Assembly: GCA_024305405.1 (NCBI GenBank)
Contig: JAKNDB010000107.1
Coordinates: 1,550,001-1,614,000, forward strand
Direction of reading: 5' to 3'
DNA length: 64,000 nucleotides
Source: Dirofilaria immitis
Taxonomy: Eukaryota > Nematoda > Chromadorea > Rhabditida > Onchocercidae
Made by a program: the position numbers and the translations under genes. The notes below the pieces were generated by a model that saw nothing but the letters and a program-made list of their open reading frames with translations, had not been told where the DNA came from and did no database searches. Shown here piece by piece: positions 42,301 to 55,321 of this stretch; positions within the stretch are counted from its first letter, which is position 1; the number at the start of each line of letters is the position of its first letter.

Positions 42301-42586
42301 TCGCCATTTCTTTTTATCATTCAAATTATTTTCTTTCCATTCAAATTTCCAATGTTGAAACAATGGGAATGAAGAATGTATGAGACATATCTATGGAATA
42401 AATAAACAATTAAAAATAAAAATAGTGCATAGTATAGATGAAAGTTCAATAAATCAAGGTAACAGTAATCTTCTATTCAAAAAAATAAATAAAATATAGC
42501 TTTATTACTGTAAAAGGAATTTTATTGAAGAAGTTCCATTTTTAACGATAACGATACAGTACGAATGATATAGTGAGATGATGAAT

Positions 42587-42604
42587 GATTTGATTAATCA
42601 AATC
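42587..42604. promoter_or_regulatory. 18-bp perfect palindrome, unit 1 copy
   Basis: GATTTGATTAATCAAATC is its own reverse complement and is kept in unit 2, with flanking AATGAATG shared by units 1-3. It may be a homeodomain-type or other dimer site, or just part of the duplicated block. Function is inference. Confidence 0.35.
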
Positions 42605-44686
42605 CAAACATCACAAGATAATATTTCAGCTATTTTTATGATTATTAATTGGTTCCAAGTAATATTTATATATATAGCTATACAAGTCTTAAATGATTAA
42701 TAACTCTTTTTATTAATCTCGATTTAAATATGTATCATCAATTTTTTTTCTAAAATTTTTCTTCAGTCATCAATAATTAGTTAAATAATTGGCACACATT
42801 TTTATCATCCGTTTATGTATTTTCAAAACAAATATAGTGACGTACGATTACTACAAAACAAATATATTGCTATACGATAACTACTTTTATGACCTACAAG
42901 GAAGTAAAGTTTAAATGTTACAATTTAAAAAATGCTAAAAAATGTTGCACTTAGAAAAGCAAATTCAAAGTTGCCGCACAACATTTTCAAAAGAAGAAAT
43001 TTTGATAATTTTTGACACATAATTTTTGTTAATTATTTCTATCAACTTCTGCTATTCGTTCTTTCTTCGTTTTTTTTTTTTTTCTTTTTTAAAATGAAAA
43101 AATGTAATTCTGAAGCTCAAGGCAATGAATTATTGGAAATTCATTCATTATCAAGATTATATCATCAATGTTTATTACGCATGTTATTAGTTACCAAATT
43201 AATTGATCTTTCAAGTAATTTACTCTAAAGAAAAAAAAACTTCCAGTTTTATTTTGCTTCCTCTTTTGGTTTATTATAATTAATTTCCAAATCAATGAAA
43301 AGATATTTTTAAATGTTATTCAAAGCATTTCAAATGGTAATAAAATTATTTGGATGCATCAGTTTTATAAAAGATTAAAGAATATAAAAATCAAACGATG
43401 AACATTTTTATAGAATATTAAAGAAAAAATCAAATATTAAGCAGCAAATTAGAAAATTCATCATCGTCAAGTTGCATAATCCCATTCTGTTCAAATGATA
43501 TCAGCTCATGATTTATTTATATCAAAGAAATATCATTACTCCCAATCAAATTGGCACAAATATTTTGTATTAATTTCATTCACGCAAAACCTAATATCGA
43601 TGCCTAATATTATTGAAAAACTTCTTAAAAAGCATAGTTTCTTAAAGCTGATTTAAATGCCACCACAACGGATTCTCTTGCTAAAAGAATCAACAATTCA
43701 AAATAACTATAGGACTTTTTTTATATATAGTTTAACTTCATCTAAAATTATTATTTGCTAAAATATATTTTTAAATTTTTTAAATATAGAAACTTAGTTT
43801 TCGAGCATAATTTCATTTTAAACTATTGAAAAATTGGAAGAAAGTTGGTTTGTTGAATTCTAAAATAAAAGCAAAGTTTTAAAAAAATGTAATCCTCGGT
43901 AATGTTATTTTGTTTCTACCTCATTAAATATTATCAACAAATATATCATATAGATATATATCATTGATACTCTTATATTTTTATCAGTGCCAATGAATTT
44001 AAACTTTGAATATTGAGAATTGAGAATAATCTATTTTCTAAAATCATCTAACTCATCTCTCATAATATTCGATTGAATATTCATGTAATTTAAGAGAAAA
44101 GATGTATATATTTTTTAGAGAAAAGATAGCATTTTTCTGATAAATCATTACTGATCACTAATGTTAGTTGTTGATCCAAATGTACTTGTCTTTAATCCGT
44201 GACTCAGAATTCTTTATATATATAATGTATGCAATATATAAATTAATATTTCAACTATATATCGTATTAGTATGCTATAATTTAAATTTCAATTCATTAA
44301 AAAAATATTCACTTTTTTTCCTTCTATATTGCTTGCATGCAAACCTGAATAAACTTAATAGCGACAATTTCAAACGGTAAAACGAGTTGATCGCTTTTTT
44401 TAATTTGGTAAATGTATAGAAGATAATATAAATTACAGTTCATTTTAATAAATTTGATTCTACAAACTTTTAACATTAAATTATTTTTCTCTTCAGTATA
44501 TCTGTCAATAAATGATAGCTTTTTTTTCAGATTAGAAAAAATTCATGTTGCTTGGAAAATGATTTAAATAGTAGTTTCCTATGATGCTATTATACTGAAA
44601 TCGTATGCATGGAAATCAGTCCTGGTAATGCTAGCGACCTAGATTTTGTATGATGACATTTCCTAGCCTTTTATAAACATTTCAGA

Positions 44687-45276
44687 ATGATGAGATTCAA
44701 ATGTATTGTACTACTGTTGCTATTAGTGCTACCAATAATAGCAGCTGACATCGATACTTCAATGAGAAATAATAATTCCATAAGTATCGAGGATCAGCAT
44801 GCTTTATTCAAAAGTCGTCGGATTAAACGACAATGTGGCTGCAGCACTCAAAGACCATCACTTATTGTTTGCTGTAAGGGAGTAACAGGACAGAAAGAAA
44901 TGTTCAAGAATTGGTGGTTGCCTGTTAGTTCATCCTTCATATATTTCATATAATTTTTTAATCAATATATTTTAATTTTGAGAAAATACGAAAAGACAAG
45001 AAAAAAAATTTATCATTTAACAATTAAAAATTAAAAAATATTACAACATTAAATTAGCTCATTACTTTTTGCTAGAACACATTCATCAAAATAATAAATA
45101 GTAATAGTTGCAAAAAAAAGAGGTAAAAAATTTGAAAATTTTTTCCTAATTTTGGTAAGAAAAAAAAGAAATGATAAAATAATCAATTAATGCAACAAAG
45201 CTGATAAGCATTATTTCAGATATTGTTATTGCTGTTACCGAAGTCATTATCATGGATGAAAGCGATGCTCTGTTGA
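44687..45276 (+). CDS. Peptide gene copy 1: small Cys-rich preproprotein, intact
   Basis: Unrecognised family. Exon 1 44687-44923 and exon 2 45220-45276 (phase 0; donor GTTAGT, acceptor TTTCAG) give 97 residues. An acceptor (CATTTCAG) ends one base before ATG 44687, which supports this start and suggests SL trans-splicing. Layout: signal peptide of about 20 residues (MMRFKCIVLLLLLVLP...), a pro-region with MRNNNSISIEDQHALFKS, an R-I-K-R furin/kexin-type site, then a mature part starting QCGCSTQRPSLIVCC (Cys-x-Cys...Cys-Cys) and FKNWWLP. Exon 2 adds 18 hydrophobic residues (ILLLLLPKSLSWMKAMLC) before TGA. The N-terminal Gln after cleavage could become pyroglutamate. Copies 2 and 3 share every one of these parts. 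Whether exon 2 is coding is less certain than exon 1. Confidence 0.65.
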
Positions 45277-46612
45277 AATTCTTCGAAATCGTCGTCACAA
45301 AATCACAACATTTTATTCATACATTAATGAAATAATAAAAATAACAACAATGAGAAAATATTTGAAGATTTTATTTTGCTTTTTTATAAATGGCTTATTT
45401 GCATAGTATAATAGATTTGGTTACGATCTGTCAGTAGTATATTATCATATACAAAGAAACATATCTATACACAAATATAAAAGCGTTATTTATAGCTTTG
45501 TAAATTTTTTTAAGAGTTATTTTATTCAAATAACGAACTATTCATTTTCAAGAATTAGATGAGAAATCTCTGAAAGAAAAAATATTTTTTAAAGAAACAA
45601 ATGAAAATTGAAGAATGTGTGGTAAGAGATTAAATTATGCTAATTTTTTTCACACTTATTCGATGCCTAAATCAGCAATAAATGATATAAGAAACCAAAT
45701 GCAAAAAAATTGTTAAATTAGAAAAATTCAACAAGTTATTAAGAAAAAAAATTCTTACTTTAAATTTCATTTTCGTCCTTTTTCGCATTCTTTTATTATC
45801 GTTTTTGCATCGTATATAATTCGGGAATATCTTCAATGAACGATGAACTATGATTTATATCAAAATTATTGATAGTTATGATTTCCTAAATTTTTGGTTC
45901 ATAGTATATTTGATAGTATTCTGCTATATATGTGTTCTTTAAATTTTTAAAATAGATTTAATTGGAAAATTAATATTTGTCATTTCGATTTCTTGAAACT
46001 TCTAAAACTTTTTAAGAAATAAAGATGATATTGTTTTAATATATTAGCGCTTCAGCTATTTGCATAGAACGAAGCAAATCATTCTATTATAATGAACGAT
46101 AAATAATCCATAATAAAGTTGCTGTTGGGACTAGCATAAAAATCATACTTGGAAGAATATTCCATATTGGCTATGTATATTACAGTATACAATGAAGTTT
46201 CCTCTCATTTCTTTTTTTTTTTTTTGGATTAACACACATAACTAAACATTTATATCGAGTCTTCTTGAACCTCGTAGTATTGATTCTTCTCCATCTTAGT
46301 ATAAATTCAAAAAAACAGAAAAAAATTTTTACGTTAAAATTATAAAAGAAAAGATTGAAAGTATCATTTTAAAAAGTTCCTTTCTGTTTACAACAAAATT
46401 ATAGCGAGTTTAATAAAATAATATATCGATAAGGCCTTATTTGTATTTATAATTTATTAAATATTCCAATGCTATTAAGGAAAGAAAGAATAGCTTATTC
46501 GATTCATTTTCTTTGTTTATTTCATTTTTTAATAGTGATAATAAAATTTGTTTAAATTCTTGCTCATTTAAATGTAGTTTTAAAATGAAATGAAATAAGG
46601 TAAGAATCATAC

Positions 46613-46730
46613 ATTTCACTTTCAGGGCATCCAGATACGTCTTTCAGAGCATCCAGATACGTTCTTTCTGGATCGCTAAATCAATAATCGTAATAAAGAA
46701 AGCAAGGAAGAATAACTCAAACTATTTCAT
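46613..46730 (-). pseudogene. Relic of gene E exon 1 in unit 2
   Basis: The minus strand reads M-K-stop where gene E has M-K-Y: TAT has become TAG at codon 3. After that LFFLAFFITIIDLAIQ aligns with the gene E signal peptide. A 14-nt block GCATCCAGATACGT is present twice, and the donor motif GTATGATTCTTACC is kept. No Gly/Phe exon 2 follows, so this is a dead fragment copied with the unit. Confidence 0.65.
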
Positions 46731-48956
46731 GATGGCAACTGTTCCAATGAAATTTTTGCTTAAAAATGAAAGTCATTCAAAAGCTGTAAATGGTAAGTAA
46801 ACAATTAATAGAGGAATATTTTCCTACTTTTATATCAATCACTTCAATAAAAGAGACAGATCCTACTAATAGACTGACAAATCATTTCATTTTTGTATGA
46901 TGAAAGTCTTAATCTCATCTACCATTAGTATAAAAATATCAAATTAAGGATTAATTAATGTTTTATTTTAGTCTCTTAATTTGAGGATATAAATTGTAAT
47001 ATGTTGCATATTAGTCTTTCAAAATAATAAGAAATTCCACTCGGAGGATGAGTAGTAAGCTCTTCCTTTTCATCGAAGTAGAATAAATTCGAATGATCAG
47101 ATTTTCAGCCAACAATCTATTTTATTAAAATTATTAGAAGTATCCGTCAATTCGTCGCGTCGTTTCATCTCGTACAACTTCCATATCACAGAATTTTCGA
47201 CAGTAGTTTTTATTAATGAAAGCAAAAATGAGAGTAATGAGAGTAATGAGAGTATCATTAGCTATTAATCATACGCGATCAATCCATGATCGTGTACGTA
47301 CCACATATCCGAAAAAATTATTCTCTGGGATAAATTAAAGTAATAAAAAACATTTTGGATTTGAATTGACTTATCGCTTATTATAACTAAAATATATAAA
47401 CTATGACTTCTGTGTTATGGAATACAAATAAATTTCGAAAAAGCACAATATAGCAGAGACTAAAAAAATGGATTTTCAAAGTTTTATTTAAAAAGTTTTT
47501 CCAAGTTGTTATTTTGAAACACATAACTACTTAAAAAGCTTATAACTTATGAATACTATCTTTCAACATCACTTTACAACTGTATTTTGCTCTACTCAAA
47601 TTTCTCTCACAAACTAGTTGGATGCTTTTGATTTATTACTTTCTTCCTCTACTTCGAAATAAGGAATATTGTTATTGCCGGTGATGTATTGTAATTCTAT
47701 AGTAAATAATCGTATTTCTTGAAAAAACAATACATATTGAGATACAAATAATAATATTAATATCAGATATAATAAATGTGAAGATAGAATAAATAACATT
47801 TCAAACATTTTTCTAACTAATCTGTGAAGTTTCTCGAATTATTTCCTTTTATTAATAGCTTTTTATTAATAGCTTTTTATAAAATATGAATTGGATTTTA
47901 TTTGAATCTCGGCATTTAGTTTTAAGACATTATAAAAGTTGTAACCATATGTGCTAATCATTTACTTTCTCAATTTAATTTGCCAGAATCGAACTCTATC
48001 AACTAAATATGTTTGAAATATCTTGAAATTCAGAATTTGAAGTAAAATAGTATATAATATGTATAAGATTACGAAGTATTATTTGGCAAAATTTTTTATC
48101 TTTTTAAAACTGCTAATAAATTTAATAGATCAACCAACTTGACCATTCAAAGTGTTCCTATCCCACATAACCTTATGTCTTATCGAACGCAAATTGAGAC
48201 CTCTATTTTTTTTTTTTTATTATATGTCATTTATTATAGTATTCGAGCATCTTATAGCTTGTTCTTCTGTTAAAAACCGGCATGTTTATCGATGAAATGT
48301 TTATCAAAATTGGACTTAGCAATATTTTAATTTGACATACCAAAAATTCTGATATCTATTGTTAAATTATTTTGGATAATGTTGCAGAATTTCTCACTGC
48401 ATCATGTTTTTTCTGTTATATTTTTCCAAAAAATTTTAGATAGAAATTTATTTATATACATCATAATTCTTACATTTGATGACTTAGCATAGATTTACAT
48501 TTACATAAAAAAGAAAAACAAATTACATGATTTGCGGATATTTTATAAAGACATAAAATATCACGATAATTAGTGGCTGTTTGAAAGTATTCCATCTGTC
48601 GAATGAAACACACCGGAGACCCAATCATCCACTATAGTAATACAAACAAACCAAAAAAAAATTGTAACTTGTTATTGAGAAGGTAATTCTCAGCAGACAT
48701 ATTCCGTAAGATGTAACAAATATTTCCTGTGTAATTTAAGATACAAAATATACAATTCATGGCAGTATGCAATAGAATATTTGAAATAATAAATTTAACT
48801 TGAAAATAAGGACAAAATTAAATAATTTTTTTAAATAATAGTATGGAAAAAAAGCTTTCATTATCTGAATCAATATTCGGAGGTTAAAAATAAAAATTTA
48901 ATTTTTTTTGTTATTAATAAATAAAAGTTTCAATTAATCTAAATTAATGCTCAAGT

Positions 48957-49095
48957 TTAATATCAGTTCTAAAAGAATAATCATAATGATAATGAAAAAA
49001 CTGAAAAAGATCGTACATACGCAATCGCTATTTTTTGGCTTTCTTATCTTTTTTTTTTTTTTAACAAATTGTTATTCTTTTAGAACTGATATTAA
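48957..49095. mobile_element. 139-bp element with perfect 24-bp inverted repeats
   Basis: The left arm starts TTAATATCAGTTCTAAAAG (48957-48980) and is the exact reverse complement of 49072-49095. The 91-nt centre is not self-complementary. It lies in the extra DNA of unit 2. Possible readings are a small non-autonomous DNA transposon (MITE) with TA/TTAA-type ends, or a transcribed hairpin. Confidence 0.55.
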
Positions 49096-49541
49096 TGTAA
49101 TTATTTGTTAGTGATTACTACTTTTTAACCTGTTGACAATGAAAGAAAGGGAAGTTATCATCAATCACAATTAAACATCTTTGTCATTTAAATCATGGCA
49201 ATTAACAAAATGAAAAGTGGTAGAAGAATAAAAATTACAAATAAATAATCATACAATATTAACATCACTAATCACTTCTTCCATTTAGATAAGTAGTTAT
49301 GGTAAGCAAAAGCAACAAATTATCTTTGCTACAAAATTATAAACAATTTCTATTCGCTAACATTGTAATAATCTCAACAAGATTTTTTTGCATATAAAAA
49401 AATCATCGTGTTGTTTGTAAAATGAAATTAGTCGGGCGTAATTACTATTAAGTAAATGATTAATAAGATAAAGAAGTTCATTATTTTGAATTATTCAAAT
49501 TATAAAAGGCAAATTTAATAAAGGCATTTCTAAATGATATC

Positions 49542-49610
49542 GTAATACTAACTGATTGTTATAGATACTGTAGATATTGTAATACTAACTGATTGTTATA
49601 GATACTGTAG
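49542..49610. repeat. Two direct 32-nt repeats
   Basis: A block starting GTAATACTAACTGATTG and ending ATACTGTAG occurs at 49542-49573 and 49579-49610, exactly repeated with 5 nt between (period 37). It looks like a recent local duplication at the edge of the extra DNA in unit 2. Confidence 0.8.
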
Positions 49611-49892
49611 CAAAAAATTTATGAGTTCGTTTGATTAGGTTTGTAAAATTGTATTTAGTTGAAGATTAAAAATTCTCTTCTTTGGTAATTTAAATTTGAT
49701 AACAGAGAAATTTCTCCATAATTAAATTGAATCCTTGATTAGAATTATCACTATTTATTGCAGAGATTAGAAGTTGTCACGTCAATTGTACCTTACATCA
49801 CGATATTGAAACTTATCGAGATGATATAATCAATTCGATAAGTATAATAATAAGGCAGTACAATTATAATAAAATCAAAATTAAACCATCGT

Positions 49893-50201
49893 TGTAGGAA
49901 CTGCTCACGACGTAAGAGGAAGCTTCTAATTGCTAAGGACTCACAATGAAGACGTCAGACATGGGCGTGGTTATCCGAATGATGTTAACAATGGCTAGAA
50001 AAAGTTTGCCGATATTGCTGATCATGTATAATCACTGCTTGTGACATACCAGCTAACCACGAGATGCTCTTTTTGGTATCGATAATTCTTGATCTTTTGC
50101 TGTGAGTGATAGCTTATCATAAATTAAATATATGAAGAATTTAGTGATCAGAATAAAGAAAAGAGATAGAGAATATTGCAGAAGTTTCGATCGTTTCAAC
50201 A
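49893..50201 (+). mobile_element. LTR-like interspersed repeat, copy 2 (probable solo LTR)
   Basis: Starts TGTAGGAACTGCTCACGACG and ends CGATCGTTTCAACA: 309 nt with TG...CA termini, and its composition is less AT-rich than neighbours. It is related to 29717-30014. The start resembles LTRs of nematode BEL/Pao-type elements as I know them, but I see no internal region and no clear target-site duplication. It is absent at the matching place in units 1 and 3, so it inserted after the duplication. Confidence 0.5.
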
Positions 50202-50992
50202 TTTCAAAGAGTTAGCACAGACTACATTTTAAATATTGCATATAAGATTTATCATACGAAACATCGAGAGAATTAAAATAAATAATTCTTTCTATTAAAC
50301 ATCATAACGAATCTCGGTTATTTAGTCACATACAATCAATTCCCGAAATGTTATCTTATTATCCATTAAAATGTTTTTGGATATGATTAATTACAACTAG
50401 AAATCATTTCAATGAAACTAAGAAAAAAACTTTTGAAGACTTTGCTTCATAGCTATTTCCAATTTCAGGCTTTGACTACACACAAAAGTTTGAATGCAAG
50501 GCTATGATCATGTCGATATCGTACTACATATATGAATAAATATTTCACCGTTTAATATTTCATTACCGAATGCAATATGAATGCAATCCTTTCTGCTTTC
50601 TAACTATTGAATCTTAAATCTGTGTTTTCCTTTTTCTTCACATCTGAAATCGTTTGTTTGAAATCTTTATCTGTATTATCATTCAATCTTTTTTCTTATC
50701 ATTCACAAAATAATCGAACTTATTTTTATCACACAAATTATTTGCTTTTATCCAAATTTTTTACAAAAATTACAAGCGTTGAAACAGTACGAACGAGAAT
50801 CGTATGAGGCATGTCAATGATATAAATGAACAATTGAAAATGAAAATTCTGTTAGTATGGATAAAAATAAAATAATTCAAATAAGTTCAATTTTTTATTC
50901 ACACAAATAAATACATGGATTGTAAACAAATAAAATATAACTTTCATAAATAAAATATAACTTATGGCAGAAATACTGCAGTAAAAATGAAT

Positions 50993-51010
50993 GATTTGAT
51001 TAATCAAATC
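50993..51010. promoter_or_regulatory. 18-bp perfect palindrome, unit 2 copy
   Basis: GATTTGATTAATCAAATC, identical to the unit 1 copy. The unit 3 counterpart at 58671 has two changes and is no longer a perfect palindrome. Confidence 0.35.
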
Positions 51011-53245
51011 TAAACGTCAGAGTATAATATTTTAACATATTCATAATTATTATTTAATCATAAGTAGTATATATAGCTGTGTTAGTTTTAATTGATTAAA
51101 AATTTATTTTTATTGATATCAGTTTAAATATGTCATTAATTCTTTTATTTGAAATTTTTCTTTATTCATTATTAACCAAGCAGTTAATTCATATTTTTAT
51201 CATCCGATTATATATTTTCAAAACCATACAGTGATATACGACCATCAGTTTTATGATTCATGAAAAAATGATATAGTTGAAAAAAGAGCTAAAAAAATTC
51301 TGTAATCAAAAAAAAAACAAATTTAAAATTCCATAAAACATTTACCGAAAGGCGACGATTTTTTTAAAGTTTTTACTCAGCATTTTTTTCGTTGTTTCCA
51401 CCCATGCATTTTTTTCGGAGTTTTTGCACTTTTTTTTTACTGAGAAATAAGTTTTCCTTTCTTGATTTTCTAAAAAATAAAAATGTAATTTTGAAGCCTG
51501 CGGCAACGAATTGCTAGAAAATTTATCCTATATCATGTTTCTATTTGTGACGCAGAAAATAAATTCAGCAGAGGATTACATTATTGATGTTTACTACGTG
51601 TTCCATTATATTTTAAATTAATTAAACTTTCTAGTAATGCACTTGGAAAAAAAGACTACACTTTTCAATTTTATTTGATTTTTCTTACTTTCTCGCAATT
51701 AATTTCTAAATTAATAGAGAAATTTCATTTCATGCATTTTAAAATGGTAGCAAGACGAGTTTGTGACATCGTTTTATTGAAGCTGAAGGAAAAAAATTAA
51801 ATATTTAAAGCAGCGAAACTGGAAAATACATCATCGTCAGGTTGTTAGGTCCCATTCTACTCAGTTGAGGTCAACTCATTATATTATTTTTCCTATTAAG
51901 GGCATATCATTGAAGGTTACTCCTAATAAAATTGACACAAAAATTTTATCTTGATATCATTCACTGCAAAAATCTAGTATCTGCGCCAAACGGATAGATA
52001 TTATCACTTTGATGCCTATTTTTTTTGAGAATTATTCAAAAGTATGTAATCATTCAAATTTTATCTGGGTGATTATCTAGCTGATGATACAATGACATAT
52101 TAATGATGGAAGAAACAGGAATTCAAAATGATTACAAGATTTTCGACATAATAGTTTGGCCATTTAAAATGCAATTATTATTTTGTTAGAAAGTTCACAC
52201 GGGATTTCCATACTTCGGTTTTTGAACAAAACTTCATTTCAAAATATTGAAAAATCGAAAGGAAATATCAATTTCTTAGATGCGAAAAAGAATGAGATCC
52301 AAAAGAATTTTATTTATTGCTTTTCGCGATGTTTTTTACTTTGTCTCTAATTCATTAAATCTAGCAAATATGTACACAAACATAATAATAAAATTGATAA
52401 GAATAATTTTAATAGAAATCACTGATCTATTATGTGTTTTACCATGATCAATAAACTTGATTTTAAGAATGATCTGTTGGCTAAAGTCATATGGAAATAC
52501 TTTATCTTCCCTTTTGTATGATCTTTATCAAAATTTATTATTTTTAGTTGTGTTTTCCTTGCAAATTATCACTGCTTGCTACTGTTTTAATTACATCAAT
52601 GATTTCGGCTAGGATTCAGTAAATACCAGATAAATAATATTACATGTGAGTTACATATCAGAACTGATATGTCAATATGTTCGATTCAGAAATAGTGATA
52701 TACAAACAAATAAAAAAAAATGTCTATATATCCAAATTTAAAAATAGCAATATGTGCAATATATAGTTGATATTCATTCCATCCTATTTACTAATACGTT
52801 ATAGATGATTCAATTAATTGGTAAATATTCATTTTCCTTTCTATATTTGCATAAAACCTGAAACTTTTATTAGCCAAATTTTAAAATATTCTCGATTTGA
52901 TTAATTTCTCAGTTTGACAAACGCATAGAAGATAATATAAATTACAGTCCTTTTATTTTATTTGATCTTACAAACTGTCATTAAATTAATTTTCACTTCA
53001 GTACGATGATAATAGCATTTTTTCTGAATTAGAAAATATTTTCATTGAAAAGGTGATTCAAATATTTACGGCTCCAATCTAGTGGATTTGTTCGCACTTT
53101 TTTAGCCGCGGATGATAGCGACTCAGATTTAATACAATAAATTTCTTGACGTTCTACCATCACAAAATGATCGACTAAAAAGATTTCTTAATTACAGAAA
53201 AAAAAAACAAATTGTGATTTAGGACAACTTTATAAACATCTCAGG

Positions 53246-53873
53246 ATGATGAGATTCAAATGGATTGTATTGCTGTTACTTTTGGTGCTACCAATAATAA
53301 CAGCTAACTTCGATACTGTGGAAATAATAATTCCCTAACCATTTTCGATAACGAAAACAAACAACTCCTACTTAGAAGTCACCGGCTTAAACGACAATGT
53401 GGACCTTGCGTTGGTCCGCCGCCACCGCCATCAATCATTTTAATTTGCTGCGGAGCATCAGGGTTCAAAGAAATACTTAGCAGTTGGTGGCTGAATGTAA
53501 GTTTATTCTTCATATATTTCTTACATTTTTAATACAATAAATTTTGTTTTAAGAAATTCCAAAAGAATAATTTCTTTGAGCTATCCCATAATTCAATTAA
53601 CGTTTTTACCGGAATTTTGAAAGCTATATGGATTAAGCGATAGAAAATATTACAGCATTAAATTAATTCATTATTTTTTGCTAGAATACATCCATCAAAG
53701 TAATGAATAGAATAATAGTTACGAAAAAAAAGAGAGATAAAAATTAAGGAACAAAGAACTGTTAAAAATGATAAAATAATTAATTAATGCAACAAAACTG
53801 ATAAGCGCTATTTCAGATATCGTTATTGCTATTACCAATGTCAGTGTCATGGTTGGAATCGATGTTTGGTTGA
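53246..53873 (+). pseudogene. Peptide gene copy 2: Cys-rich preproprotein with a one-base gap in the pro-region
   Basis: Exon 1 53246-53496 is 251 nt, one short of a whole number of codons; exon 2 is 53817-53873. The signal peptide is intact (MMRFKWIVLLLLLVLP...). Near 53318 the sequence GTGGAAAT lacks one base compared with copy 3 (GTGGGAACT), which sends the frame to an early stop. In the restored frame the remainder keeps every feature of the family: R-L-K-R site, QCGPC, a proline run, ICC, and SSWWLN, then exon 2 ISLLLLPMSVSW with TGA in the same place. CTCAG ends one base before the ATG. Because the gap falls in a G run and the rest is conserved, either a very recent inactivation or a base-calling error would fit. 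Confidence 0.62.
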
Positions 53874-55229
53874 AATTCTCTAAAATCGTCGTCACAATTA
53901 CAGCATTTCATTCATGTATTAAAGAAATAATAAAAATGAAGACACTGCGAAAATATTTCAAAAATTTATCGTTCTGTTTTTTATTAAATGACTTGTTTAC
54001 ATAATCAACAGTATAAAAATACAACAGTATATGATTAGATAAATGTAAGCGCACACAAATGCAAATACAAAAATGTTGTTTTCGAAATTTCTTAATAAAT
54101 TACTCACCAAACATCGAACTATTCATTTTTGAGAATTAAGAGGAAACATGAAAAATCTGTTGTAGGAAAATAAAACAACTGTTATAAATAAATAAAATCA
54201 AAATATCTAATGATAATTATTTCGTGTTAAGTTTTTTTTTTTTTTTAGCATAATGATAATTGAAATATCAGAATCATGAGAATAGTGATTTAGTAAGCTA
54301 CAGGCAAAAAAATTGCTAATTTTGAAATTATGAAATCATGAAAATTATCAAAGAAGAAAACTTTTACTTCTTTCTTTCCCATTCCTTAATCTTTATCGTA
54401 GTTTTTGTCTCATGCATAATTCTGGAATATTTTCATCAGCAGCGGATCAACAATGGACTTATATTGAAATTATTGTATCATAGCAAGATTATTTAAATTC
54501 CTTTGTTCTCAATGTATTTGATACTCCTGCAATATTCTTCGTATCTAATCTTCGAACTTTTGTGACCGATTTAATTTTAAAGAAAAAGTTTTTTTATTCA
54601 TAATTTTCTGGAATTTTTAAAAATATCTTAGTTTTCAACAAATGAAAATGATAATGTTTCAGTATGTTATTGTTTCAATTATTTATAATATATTACTGTA
54701 TCAGTTATCTGCATAAATAGAAATCAAACTTATTATACTGAATGATAGTTATAATAATTCAAAAATAATGTTTCTGTTAAAGCATGAAGAATCATATTAG
54801 AACATATTTTATAGTTATCTAAGCACATTTTTCTTTATTTTGGATTAAACCTTTTGATGCTGATCAAATAACTACAAATACAATAATTTTTTCATCAATT
54901 TTTTTGAATCTCACAGCACTGAATTTTCTATATTATTATGTATCTAAAAAATGAAAGAAAAGAATTTCTTACGTTAAATTTATGAGTAAAATAAATTGGT
55001 AAGAAGATAAATTTAAAGCATTTTAAAATATGATTCTTCTCTTGTTTGCAATAAAATTATAGCGATCTTAGTAAAATATATCGAAAAAAATTTTATTTGC
55101 ATTTATCATTAACTGACTATTCATTTCCGTGTAAGAATGTCCCAAAGTTATTAAATTTCTTTCACACGGTGCTGCACTGTATCAATTCTGACTTTTTTCA
55201 ACTTTGGAAATGAATACGAATAAGAATCG

Positions 55230-55321
55230 TAAGATTTTACTTTTAGAATACGCATTGCATCCTCTCGGCTTCTAAGTAATAAAAATGAAAAGAATGGAAA
55301 AAAAAACTCAAAATATTTTAT
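55230..55321 (-). pseudogene. Relic of gene E exon 1 in unit 3
   Basis: The minus-strand start codon has become ATA (ATAAAATATTTTGAG against ATGAAATATTCTAAG in gene E). A hydrophobic run follows but the Cys segment and donor are lost. It is placed by the flanking matches to units 1 and 2. Confidence 0.45.

Larger units (their letters stand above)
39040..46430. repeat. Tandem array unit 1
   Basis: First unit of a diverged tandem duplication, anchored by matched landmarks in the same order: gene E exon 1 region, a poly-T plus TATATATCATTCATTATAG block (41470), a palindrome (42587), a CTGAAGCTCAAGGCAATGAA block (43112) and the peptide gene (44687). Its left edge lies inside the gene E intron. 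Outside gene E exon 1 and the peptide gene, I see no further gene across 39.3-44.7 kb and 45.3-46.4 kb. Confidence 0.75.
46440..55085. repeat. Tandem array unit 2 (with insertions)
   Basis: Second unit, joined to unit 1 near a poly-purine-broken block ending AAGGCCTTATTTG (about 46.43 kb). Landmarks recur in order: gene E exon 1 relic (46613), poly-T plus TTATATGTCATTTATTATAG (48205), palindrome (50993), TTTTGAAGCCTGCGGCAACG (51490) and the peptide gene (53246). It is about 1.2-1.8 kb longer than the other units. The extra length falls at 48.6-49.5 and 49.6-50.3 kb, where an inverted-repeat element and an LTR-like repeat sit. No other gene seen. Confidence 0.72.
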
